Source: Symsagittifera roscoffensis (lineage: Eukaryota > Xenacoelomorpha > Acoela > Convolutidae). Taken from it: 64,000 bases of DNA. Shown piece after piece: positions 38,457 through 48,900 of this stretch. Location: positions 11,543,088 through 11,607,087 of the forward strand of contig NC_087071.1 in NCBI RefSeq assembly GCF_963678635.1, given 5' to 3'. The position numbers and the translations under genes are program-made. Numbering within the stretch: the stretch's first letter is position 1; every line of letters starts with the position of its first letter. The notes under the pieces were generated by a model. The model made no database searches, was not told the origin of the DNA, and saw only the letters and a list, made by a program, of their open reading frames with translations.

Positions 38457-39754
38457 CTCCAAACATTGAACTGATGGGCTTTATATGCGAAAGAGTGTAG
38501 ACAGATCACTTTTTCCTCTAGCTCTTCAAGTGCTCGGTAAATTATCACTTCGCCTTCGTACTGCTCCCGCTGTATAATTTCATCCCTAATTTTCGTTGGT
38601 ATTTTAGGATCGGGAGATCGCTCTTTCACTTTTTGATTCGACATTTTCCCTTTACCTTGTGCTTTTGGTCCACTAGGCTTTGAGTTTTCAACTGCCTCCT
38701 TTTCTATTTCATCAGGATAGACGTCAATTCGTGTTTGGTTTGGAACCGGAGGGAGCATAATTGACTCAATGGGATAACGGGAAAACTGGCAATATTTTTT
38801 GCGTCTTGACTTACCTCTTTCGACGTACTCTTTCTGCTCACCCGTTAACATCAGATGGGTCTCTGTCGTGTTGCCACGATTGTCATCGGCGGATGTTCCT
38901 GCTTGTGTACATGTTCCTGCCAGTTCAGAAGTAGTGTCTGCCGGTTCAGAAGATATTGCTGCCGGATCAGAAGATGTTGCTGCCGGATCAGAATATGTTG
39001 CTGCCGGATCAGAATATGTTGCTGCCGGATCAGAAGATGTTGCTGCCGGTTCAAAAGATGTTGCTGCTGGTTCAGAAGATGACGCTGCCGGTTCAGAAGA
39101 TGTTGCTGCCGGTTCAAAAGATGTTGCTGCCGGATCAGAAGATGTTGCTGCCGGTTCAGAAGATGTTGCTGCCGCTTCAAAAGATGTTGCTGCCGATTCA
39201 GAAGGTATTGCTGCGGGATCAGAAGATGTTGCTGCTGGATCAGAAGATGTTGCTGCCGGATCAGATGTTGCTGCCAGATCAGAAGATGTTGCTGCCTGTT
39301 CAGAAGATGTTGCTGCCGGTTCAGAAGATGTTGCTGCCGGATCAGAAGATGTTGCTGCCGGATCAGAAGACGTTGCTGCCAGATCAGAAGATGTTGCTGC
39401 CGGTTCAGAAGATGTTGCTGCCGCTTCAGAAGATGTTGCTGCCGGTTCAAAAGATGTTGCTGCCGATTCAGAAGGTATTGCTGCGGGATCAGAAGATGTT
39501 GCTGCCGGATCATAAGATGTTGCTGCCGGCTCAGAAGATGTTGCTGCCGGTTCAAAAGATGTTGCTGCCGAATCAGAAGATGTTGCTGCCGGATCAGAAG
39601 ATGTGGCTGCCGGATCAGAAGATGTTGCTGCCGGTTCAGAAGATGTTTCTGCCGGTTCAGAAGATATTGCTGCCGGTTCAAAAAATGTTCCAGCTGGATC
39701 CGAAGATGTTCCTGCTTCTTTGGAAGATGTTATTGGCCTTGCTTTGGTATCCAT
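38457..39754 (-). CDS. NERD nuclease-helicase gene, N-terminal exon with 7-residue repeats
   Basis: Minus strand, ATG at 39754 (MDTKARPITSSKEAGTSS). Residues of about 20 to 270 are some 35 tandem 7-residue units of type AATSS(D/E)P, a Ser/Thr/Ala/Pro-rich, acidic and presumably disordered region. Residues of about 270-390 are charged and basic. Then comes REQYEGEVIIYRALEEL..ICLHSF. The GE, followed by a helix and a hydrophobic strand, is how NERD nuclease domains begin, and the remaining half is found in the exon at 24860. The frame runs to a stop at 38432, but the last 8 codons are probably intron. Inferred as exon 1; no signal peptide. It could instead be an independent repeat protein. Confidence 0.6.
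38936..39690 (-). repeat. 21-bp coding minisatellite (7-residue unit)
   Basis: About 35 copies of GTTGCTGCCGGATCAGAAGAT (plus-strand form) with substitutions such as GGTTCA for GGATCA. One unit is shorter, near 39260. Because 21 is divisible by 3, every frame on both strands is open here, which creates long antisense frames. Confidence 0.95.
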
Positions 39755-40790
39755 TGGCCAATAAATCTGGGGGAAACGAAATGGCTGACAAAAAAGAGAC
39801 TAGGGCACTGGAATATTTCTGTTTGGTAATTCAATTTTAGAAATTTGTGAGAAAAGTATCAATTGAGGTGAACAGAAACAAAAGTTTAAACGTTTTGCAC
39901 GCTCATTTTTCAAGGCGGTGATAAAACAAAAACTATGTATTTTAGTTTACAGCATATATTTGGTTCTACAGCATTGAGTTTTGTACCATCACAAACCAGA
40001 CAAAGTAAGCTCAACAAAAAAGCCTCTCAAGAAAAGTCCAGTTTTGGCTCGCACTCTATTGAAAACCGAGATAAACATGTTTTATGACTGGTCCTCATAA
40101 CCATAGCAGAGCATGACGTCGAATAATATTAGTGACTCAGCTAACTTCACTGCACATTGTGAGGCATGCTTTTTATTCTGAGTCAACTTCGAAACAACGA
40201 TTTATTTTTGTAGAAAAATTGATAAAAAAGCGTTTTGATGCAAGTTAACTCTCGGTTATTTCTGTTGTGGCAACGAAAAAAATTGCTAGCCTTCTTTTCA
40301 TAGTAAATTTTTCTTCTGTATTCCTCAATGCTTTGATTTAGCTGCCTCTAAATTTGAAGAACAACCGTTAGTTTTTGAAATGAAGCAACTAATTTATGAC
40401 AGGGTAGTTTTTGTTGCAATATTTGTAAAATTTGTCTATTAGTAGAGTTCTGTAATTACTCCGAGACCTTTTTTGATTTAATGCGGCCCAATTATTTTTA
40501 GTTAAATGAAACTTTTCGATAAGCTAATTTCGATCAATTGCAATTTCAACACTTTGTTTGTTTTGGTTTCTCAAAATACATTTTTTTAAATCAACCATAG
40601 TTATAGAAGAGTGTCAAAAATTCCTACTTGCTTCACGTTTTATGCAAAAAACCGCAAGCAAAACTGACAGACTGCTTTAAAAAAAATCCCATGGGTCTGG
40701 GGGTGGACGCAGTGCCTGCGCATCGTTTCATCGCCACGAGACCGCCTGGTGTTTTCATAAACAGCTCACTTCTCGGTTTTTAGATTCCAA
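39755..40790. other. Upstream region of the nuclease-helicase gene
   Basis: No gene or repeat recognised; it would contain the promoter of the minus-strand gene. No clear TATA or initiator can be defended. Confidence 0.4.
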
Positions 40791-40794
40791 TTTC

Positions 40795-41120
40795 AAGTTG
40801 GGTTGATTCCAATTTCAATTGCATCTAGATATTTGAATACGTCAGAAAAGAAATATTCCAAGAAAGAGTTGAAAACGCTCGCAGTCGTATGCTCAAATGA
40901 TCGATTCAAACAATACCTATTGGGTGAAGAACTTATAACAGCAATTGATCATACGGCACTAATATCGGCTTCAGAAGCAAATGTTATTGAGAACATTTTG
41001 AATATTTTTTAGCGAAAAATTTTCTCGATTAGTGAGCAAACTTTCTCCGTATAACAAAGAAGTATCAAAAACAGTAACATATTTTAAAAAATCGGATCAG
41101 CAATCAGCCTGTTTTGTTTC
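40795..41120 (+). pseudogene. Ty3/gypsy RNase H relic
   Basis: The frame at 40803-41012 reads PISIASRYLNTSEKKYSKKE, LAVVCSNDRFKQYLLGEE, then IDHTALIS. This is the middle and end of a Ty3/gypsy RNase H domain (SRxLn.sEkkYs..E..., rF..YL.G, tDH..Li). After a frameshift, FSRLVSKLSPYNKEV continues the expected pattern. No RT or LTR is seen next to it. The family differs from the giant element. Confidence 0.7.
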
Positions 41121-42693
41121 AAAACAAAACAGTGAGCATTAAGATCGTTTTATCTGAGAGTATCCTGACAGCCATCCACAACAAAGACCTTGACAGCACC
41201 CAAATAGAGAATTTCAAGTTCTTTTAATTTTTCTAAATTAAGTTTTTTTATATAAAAAAAAACCTAAAAAAAAATTATGAAAAAATCCCCATATCTCGGA
41301 TATCAAAAAGATTTGAGCAGTCATCATTGGAGGGCAGACTTTCAACCCGTGAGAATATTCTGAGAGCACATCACTTTAGCATGCATACTTTCAAGTTCTT
41401 CTAGTTTGTTTTTAAACTAAGTTTTTAGAGCAAAAAGTCGGCAATTCTCAGAAATTAAAATGATTTGTGGAGTCAGTTTTGGACACAAGTCCTGAAACAC
41501 CTGAAAGTATTCTGGAACCCCTCGAATCCTGCAATCCCTCAAATTTCCTTCTAGTTTAAAACAGGATTGCAAAAATCAATTTTTGTTAACTTGAAATCTG
41601 TTTTTTGAAAAATTTTGAAAAAACCAGTATATCTCGCAAGCTTAAAAAATTTCGGCATTCATATTTTGAGGCCAAATTTGCAACAACTGAGAGAAACTTG
41701 GCAGCACCCCGTCATAGAGTTGTTGAATTCAAATTGGGTGAATTAAAAGCCGAAACAAAAAAATGCCCTCATACAATGTATAGATGGATGAATATCACCT
41801 TTAAACTGCCCTATACTGCACTACCTTTCTCCTCCCCTCCAATGCTGGCACCATATACACAGACTTAAATTGTGCCTTTCAAATAGCCTAGCACTCATAA
41901 AGAGGAACACCGAAAAATTTCCTAAGTATTGCGATATACGATATAGCTCAAAAGTACAAACTTTCGTTCGTTTCAGAAAACTTAAACGTCAAACATATGG
42001 TATGGCTGGAACATGGGGGGAGATAGTGCCAGAATCATTCCATTACATAATAGATGATACACATTTGCACATTTTGCTTCATTGAAGGATATATTCCGCT
42101 CTATGTCTTGATGAAACAATTCTTCTCGTCTTAACTTGATGACTACTCCGCTAAACCTTGCAATAGATATTAAATTTGTATATATTAACAAATATAGCTG
42201 GTTACTGTGCAATTAGCACAGAACGTTCTGACCATAGTCTTTTAGAAAACTACAAGATAGAGCTTTTTTCAAATTAATTTTTCTATGTTGGGAGATAAAA
42301 AGAGTCTGATGTAAAACTATATTTTAGGCATATTTTCCAATTTTTTTGAAGTTTTTGGTTCCGAGATTGGAGCTACAAAACTCCAACAATTAATTTTACT
42401 TTCTTCAAGTTAAATTTTTAGGTCTTAAAATTTAAATTTCTCCTAATTAAGCTATTGTAAGCCTGCTCGCTTGCTTTGAAAAATTTCAAACCGGAATGAC
42501 GACTAATAGGGGCTTTAATATGATAGATCACTCAACCCAGTCCAACGATTGTGGTAGCTGGTTTTGCGGTGAAAAAAAAAACGAAAAAACTAAACTACAC
42601 CCGAATACAAAGTCATCCCCATTTTCAATGGTCGGAACAACATTGCCGTTTCTCACATAAATAACAATACCTCCATTGCTTTGGTATTTAAGC

Positions 42694-42698
42694 ATTTC

Positions 42699-42744
<46 letters not shown>
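42694..42744. repeat. (TC)n microsatellite
   Basis: About 50 bp of CT dinucleotides with one TAT interruption near its start; it gives rise to spurious SLSLSL and ERERER frames. Confidence 0.97.
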
Positions 42745-42746
<2 letters not shown>

Positions 42747-42931
42747 ATGGAACTATTATGCCAACGTGAATCTTTGTTTCCGCATTCTTTGATTAGTGCT
42801 GAGTCAATCATTAAATATTTCATTTCTGGCGCAACTGATCTGGCAGTAAACAGAGGCGAAGTTGCACTTCGCATACACAAGCAAAAATATGACCGACAAC
42901 GCTACTGGGAAAAACTGAATGATTAAATTTT

Positions 42932-43008
42932 TGAGTCTACATAATTTCTTAAGTGACGCACGCCAATTATGAGTCCACATAATTGCTAAGTGACGCAAGC
43001 CAATTATG
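42932..43008. repeat. Two-copy tandem repeat of about 40 bp
   Basis: TC(T/C)ACATAATT.CT.AAGTGACGCA.GCCAATTATGA occurs twice in a row. Confidence 0.7.
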
Positions 43009-43539
43009 ACACATTAGCAGTACCAGTCAATTTGAAAATTACCAACTAACATGCCTCAATTTATAGAGCGGACGCATTTAAACTAGTATACGAAAAAACT
43101 CATTAAAAACATGCTACCCTGCTTGTGTTTGAACTCCCTTATTTTGCCGCATGTCTCCTTCCCTACCTCTACGCTACAGAACCATAACACCTTGAAGCTG
43201 AAGTGCTATTTGTAATACAATAGAGTGTGTTAATATCCTTAGCATTTGCTGTACTTAATTGCTGGTTATTGATCTTATGCATATACTGCAATAAAAGAGC
43301 ACTTTCAAAAAGAGCACTAATATTTGCAACTTAGGATGGAAAGAAGGTGAGCTCGTAATATTACACAAGCTTTGCTTGAGTAAAAACGTTGAGCATATTA
43401 AACCAAAAAAAAATGAAAATGTTTTGCACACAGCAGTGAAAATGTTTTGCACACAAGAAATGTTCTATGTTATCAAAGACCAAATCTTCATGTAAGTTTT
43501 GAAAAAATTAATTACAAACGGATGTTCTGCTTCATTAGA

Positions 43540-43745
43540 AACATAACGTAAGTAACCCAGTTCAGTTTGGATTTCAACCAAAAAATCATGAGTGGATGAG
43601 CTTTTTAAATTAAACGACATTCAGCTGAAAACAAACACTATGACTTATCTATATCGTTGAGTTAAAAAAACTTTCGAAACAGTGAATCATAAGCGACAGT
43701 TGGAAAAGCTGATGATTTTTTTGAAATTCTAAAATCTTACTCGAA
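43540..43745 (+). pseudogene. LINE-type reverse transcriptase relic
   Basis: Fragments QFGFQPKNHEW and, about 30 codons later in another frame, KKTFETVNHKRQLEKL match the conserved RT segments of non-LTR retrotransposons (QfGFr.. and ..aFDtVnH..Ll.kL). Frames are broken. The giant element is inserted about 80 bp downstream. Confidence 0.5.
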
Positions 43746-43824
43746 AATCGTGAACTGTTTGATCATGCGAATGAACAATCAGTCATCGAAAATTGAACAT
43801 AAGTTACAAAAAGTTCATTGCTAT

Positions 43825-44234
43825 TGGAACCTGATCTAAACTATATTTTATGATTGGATAAATTAAATGTTTTACCAATGTAAGGTATTTAATATTAACC
43901 AATCATGATCCATCTAACTAACAACCCACTTATTTGTAAGTGCTGAAGTTACTTGTAATTTCAGCACCAGAGAGATTTGAATTTAACTTAGAAATTAGTT
44001 GGACTCTCCCGAGCACTTCAGCAGCCGCAATAAACCAGTATACCCTAGATCTATTGAGCCTAGCAGAGACTAGTTAAACAACCTGAGACTAGATAGTATA
44101 AGAGTAAGATTAGGATCGGTATTAGACTAAGAAGTTGCACGAATCTATCCGGCCGAAAATAAGATAGCGTGACGAGCAGACGGTGTACCCTATCCGAAAT
44201 TACTCTATGAGTTATACACCCCAGTCCTAACTCA
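43825..44234 (+). repeat. 5' LTR (410 bp)
   Basis: TGGAACCTGATC...CCTAACTCA. Contains an AATAAA (44029-44034), a TATATTTTATG stretch near the start (about 43840) that could serve as a TATA region upstream of it, and TATAAGAG at 44097. Which of these sets the transcript start cannot be told from sequence. An antisense frame of about 60 codons in all LTRs is a by-product of LTR conservation. Confidence 0.95.
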
Positions 44235-44236
44235 TC

Positions 44237-44254
44237 TGGTGCGACCATAAGTCT
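44237..44254 (+). promoter_or_regulatory. Candidate primer binding site
   Basis: TGGTGCGACCATAAGTCT begins 2 bp after the LTR. TGG complements the CCA end of a tRNA, as expected for a minus-strand primer site. I cannot match it confidently to a named tRNA. Confidence 0.5.
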
Positions 44255-45485
44255 CGAACAAGACCTTACTAGATTAGAATTAACCAAAATAGATTAGAAA
44301 TTAGACAAAAACATTTACAAAATGTTATACGACAATAATTTAATTGAAATGTCTCTCCGACTCAATAGATCAGAGCCAATATTCCGAACCATAACAGAAC
44401 TACCCGGAATTGGAAGAAGACCTCGAACCAAAGACGACATACGACAAAGTAGAAACTTGCCGTATAGTTATATGATAGTTCGGCAAAAGCCAGAACAAAC
44501 TTTTATATTTCGAATATTACTTGCAATGAATTTAGATTTCCATTTGCAAACATAAAACCTTGAAGTTACTCTTCAAAATCATTTCAGGCGCTAAACAAAA
44601 TTATTAATATACAATAACGATTGATAAAAAGATCTAAGATCGTTTTCCTAAAACTCTGCAGTATTATACAAAACATGTTTGAAAAATATTTATTGGAAAA
44701 TAAAAATAAAAATTAGTAGCATGACAATAAATGGTTAGTAATCATAAATCATCCTGTTGTTCCAGCTCCATCACCTAAAACATAACAGCAATCATCAACT
44801 CACTAATATCATCAAAACACTAAATCTTTCCTTTACACAAATTTAAAACTTTATTAAAACTTAAAGACACTTAATTTAAAATCAGATCATCAAGGCTTAT
44901 CCTTGGATCTTAAATCATTTTCTACTTAATTAAATTTCAAACTTGATCATCAAGGCTTATCCTTGGATCAAACAGAACAACTTTGTTCTCCCCCACCCAC
45001 TTAATTAGTGTCTAACGACCTCAAACGTCGATTCACTATCCAACCCTTTCTAAAAACCCAGGACTAATAGAAATTTTTAAACAAAACTTATCATTCAAAT
45101 TAGGATAAACAGTGAAGAACTTCGGTTATTCATCCTTCACTTGACCCCCCCTCTTACCAGACCCAGGATAAATCTTAGACTTAGTAAGTTTAAAATAGTA
45201 TCTAACGAACTACTCGCGTTCTAATTATACCTGAACCTTGTGGATCGATTTACTATTCTCCAACCCTTGAACACAATCACTACCCCTAAGTAAGATTAAG
45301 TAAGTTAACACCTTAGCTTATACTAGTCACGAGAAAGTAAAAATCATTCTTCGGAATCGATATACTTTTCTCTCCAACCCTGATCAAATAGACCCAGGTT
45401 AAGCTAACCAAAAAATCGTAAGGACTAACAGTTTAAGTAATTAGAATTCACTTAACAACTTTTTGCATCCGTCATCCTAAACCTT
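44255..45485 (+). other. Long leader (5' UTR) with twin hairpins and candidate splice donors
   Basis: About 1.25 kb without a credible long gene (a 77-codon frame at 44322 is unsupported). Two near-identical stem-loops, GATC-AT-CAAGG / CTTAT loop / CCTTG-GATC, lie at 44884-44910 and 44945-44969. A motif of type CGATT.ACT..T..CCAACCCT recurs near 45030, 45245 and 45355. GTAAGT sequences at 45184 and 45300 could be donors for spliced mRNAs. Such leaders commonly carry packaging signals. Confidence 0.55.
44884..44969 (+). promoter_or_regulatory. Tandem stem-loops in the leader
   Basis: The sequence GATCATCAAGGCTTATCCTT, continuing GGATC, occurs twice about 60 bp apart. Each copy can fold into a 9-bp stem with a two-base bulge and a CTTAT loop. 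The position just upstream of gag suits a packaging or dimerisation element; this is inference. Confidence 0.45.
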
Positions 45486-45953
45486 ATGTCATTTAAAAAC
45501 CTAGGAAATAAACAAACAATCGTTTTACACAATTGTGAAATAGATAACAAAAAATACGACCTTGTAATCACACCTCATACACAAACAGTTGGATATATTC
45601 GCACAAAACGACAAACACTAAAGAGGAAAATAATAACTAAACAAAGACAAATAACACGAAAAAGATTTTCAAAAAATCGAAACGCATTTTCAGAATCAGA
45701 AACCAACAGTTTAGACGAACTTTACAAACTAAAAGAATCAATAGATAAAAATTGCCCACTTCACGATCAATTATATTTTTCTGACTCAGAAACAACTTCA
45801 AATTCATCACAAAGAGGAAAAAGAAGAATAAAAAAGCAGTATAAACACAAACCAGTACATTTATACAATTGGAATCAACCAATTCGACACATTAATAATT
45901 ACATATTAACAGTCATCGAACGGAAAAATGAGTTCAACGCACACCCCAGGTGA
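45486..45953 (+). CDS. ORF1: small basic protein upstream of gag
   Basis: 155 codons from ATG 45486 to 45953, overlapping the gag start by 26 bp in another frame. Residues of about 35-65 are very basic (KRQTLKRKIITKQRQ, then RKRFSKNR), followed by an acidic and serine stretch (SDSETTSNSSQ) and another basic run (RGKRRIKKQYKHK). It has no membrane segment and no recognised domain. It may be a nucleic-acid-binding accessory protein or an alternative N-terminal part of Gag reached by a frame change. Copy 1 has lost this region, so conservation cannot be tested here. Confidence 0.55.
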   Translation: MSFKNLGNKQTIVLHNCEIDNKKYDLVITPHTQTVGYIRTKRQTLKRKIITKQRQITRKRFSKNRNAFSESETNSLDELYKLKESIDKNCPLHDQLYFSDSETTSNSSQRGKRRIKKQYKHKPVHLYNWNQPIRHINNYILTVIERKNEFNAHPR

Positions 45954-48900
45954 CGAAACTCCAGATGATGATGAAATCTTTCCCTTTATAGTAGATGCAG
46001 ATACTGATAGAGGACAACACATATTTTGTCAAAATTTACTCGTAAATTTATTTGAACCCGGAATCAGTCCATGTAAAACAGAGTTCCCCGATGTAAAAAT
46101 CAAAAGACAAATCATAGATCACTATCTAAAAGATATATGCAACATAACACAACAGTATGGAATCTACTCTATAGAATTCACTTCCCCAAACCATAATAAT
46201 AGAACATATACTATTCAAACAGACGATCTTGACTTAGAATTTTCAAAAGTTTTTTCAGAATATATAAAAAGCATCCAATACCATAACTCACAAAGAGCAA
46301 ACTCCATTTTCACCAATGAAGTTTTCGCAATAATATATAGTTATATTTCGATATTAGAAAATGAACTCCCATTAACAAATGTCTCACCGACAGAAACATC
46401 TAAACATTTAAGAGTACGACATGAAATCACACTACTCTCTAGTTATTTAAACATCATTAAAGAAAATTTCACGAAAGACGACGTTTCACAACATACCAAA
46501 CACGATTTACAAAAAATTTTGGCATGGTTCATAATAGATTATTTCACACACAATATTGATTTAATTGCACAAGCAAGAAAAAATTTTAGACCCCAAAATT
46601 CGAACGATGATACCGCTATCACAGAACAATCAGATTATGTTTGGGACCCCGAATGGTCTCATCCCGCATTTATAAACTTTCCACAATCAATCTCAAGTCA
46701 AGCAATAGGTACAATATCTTACATAAGAGATTATGTAAGAGTAATACCATTAACAATTGATGCAACACCATTAAATTATAACACATTTTTACCCGATACA
46801 CAAAATAATAGTTTAAACTCTACAGTCATACACAACGAAAACCTCAATGGAACTAGGAATCTTACTCAACAAGATATACAGACACCATCACACTTCATAA
46901 GAGAAGAAATTGTACACACAACAACTACACAACAAAGTATTTCACCAATACGCCCGAATTTAACAACACCAAGAAATACAAATCCTTCACAAACACAAGT
47001 AACCTTACAATCAACCGTTAAACCTTCGGTTGCTCCAAAATATTCACATATGGATTACCAAACATACAGACCCATAACAATACCATCAAAAACACGCAAA
47101 ACATTCACTAGAAACAACTTTGCAGACCATAATTATAATTATACACATCCGTCAAAAACAAATTATCAACCACAAAGAAATTTTAATCAATATACAAAAC
47201 CTCGAAACTGGGATAACCCAACGGCCCAATATAATTCCAAAAATTTTCAACCAAATCCTCCACAGGATCGCAGTGAAAATTACCCATTTTTTCAACAAAA
47301 TAAAAATAAAAAACAAACATCTTATCAAATGGATTATTTATCCTCAGATGATGATTTCTTACAACCAGATATATTTGCACCAAATACTCAAGAATATCGT
47401 AGACAAGGAATACAGAAAACACGTACAAATCATAGGAATTTTTCTCCACAACCGATAGATGCACAACATCAACAACCAATTCAACAACAAAATCCAATTA
47501 ATACACAATCTTTTCAACCAATTCAACAACAAAATCCAATGACTGCACACTCGTATCAAGCATCACAAATGCAAAATGAAATACCACTCCCATATTATCT
47601 TCAACAACATGAAACAACAAGAAACCAACTTTCAAATTTTTCTCAAATGCCAAATGCAGCAGAATCGTTACAAATGACAATGAATCCATACCTAATGGGT
47701 GGATCATCAATAACATCAAACAAACCTTTAATGGTTTTCACAGGAACAGACCCTGAATACTCTGTAGAAGATTATTTAAATGCAGTAACAGCAAACCTGA
47801 TTTTAAACATTGGACCTGAACCAATTAATACGCCACTACATCAAAACTGGATACATCGACGCACAGCGTTAATACAAACAACCTTAGATGGCGCAGCCCA
47901 AAAATGGTTTTCAGTACTACCTCTAGAAATAAAATCAAACTGGAAAAGATTTACACAAGAATTTTCAAAAATGTTTGACTCAGAAAGAAACAAACAACAA
48001 CAAAGAGTTTTATGTAATGAAATTCGCAGATTACCAAACGAAACCATCAAACAGTTAGCAGTAAGAATCGAAACACTAGTTCGAAAAGCATATTCACTAA
48101 ATACACACGACTATAAAAACACAAAGATGACAGAAATCTTAATGATGACCTTAACACCACAATTAAGGAAAATAGCAATAAAAAAGAGAGCATCCCATCC
48201 TTCTTCAATTCGAGAACCCGATTTAGATTTTAGAAAACTAGTAGACAAACTAGAACAAGCAGAAATCACGATGAAACTAGAAGAAACGGAAAATCTGAAA
48301 TTACAATACGTTAACAGAATTGAAACGACTTCCACTAATATAAACAATATACAGGAATCAGATACAGACCTCGTCGAAAAAATCACTGAAATACTTAATA
48401 TCTACGAAAAGAACCCAAACTTTAAAGGCAAACCATCTTTCAAAAAATGGTGTAATTATTGCCGACGATACGGACATAGTATTTCCGAATGTAGACAAAA
48501 ACAGCAAGATAGTCAAAATAAACCTCAAAAATACAAAGAACCAAATAAATCATTCTATCAATACATGAAAAAAGATCAAAATCTACCAAACAAAAATGTA
48601 TACAGCAACAACAGTTCAGGAAAGCCACTTCCGAACAATACAAGTTATACAAGAAATCAATCTCCATATAACTCAAGTTATAGAGGAAGATCACCAGAAC
48701 GAAGAAACACGCAAAATTCATCACAAAATCACTACAATAGACCAAATAGTAGAAATAACTACTCCAGATCAAATTCAAATACACAACGATTTGTTTCTAG
48801 ATCTAATTCCCAATCAAGAAATAATTACTATCCAAACAACCAATCACGAAATTCATCATACAATAGGAATAGAAACTACTCCTATAATCGAAATAGAAGT

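Larger units (their letters stand above)
41121..43535. other. Intergenic DNA with simple repeats, no gene recognised
   Basis: Short chance frames only. Two small repeats are listed separately (42694 and 42932). A stretch at 41220-41700 repeats the theme of weakly similar A/T-rich blocks (TTCAAGTTCTT.TA..TT) without clear units. Confidence 0.4.

Noticed and set aside
38799-39840. Long plus-strand open frames (238 and 294 codons) across the 21-bp repeats
   Set aside because: A 21-bp unit leaves all frames open on both strands. Only the minus-strand frame has a non-repeat C-terminus with domain-like sequence.
42653-42926. Frames with SLSLSL or ERERER runs
   Set aside because: Produced by the CT microsatellite.
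44060-44287. Antisense frame in the LTR (also at 11022-11237 and 62375-62575)
   Set aside because: Its presence in every LTR simply reflects LTR conservation; no start context or domain.
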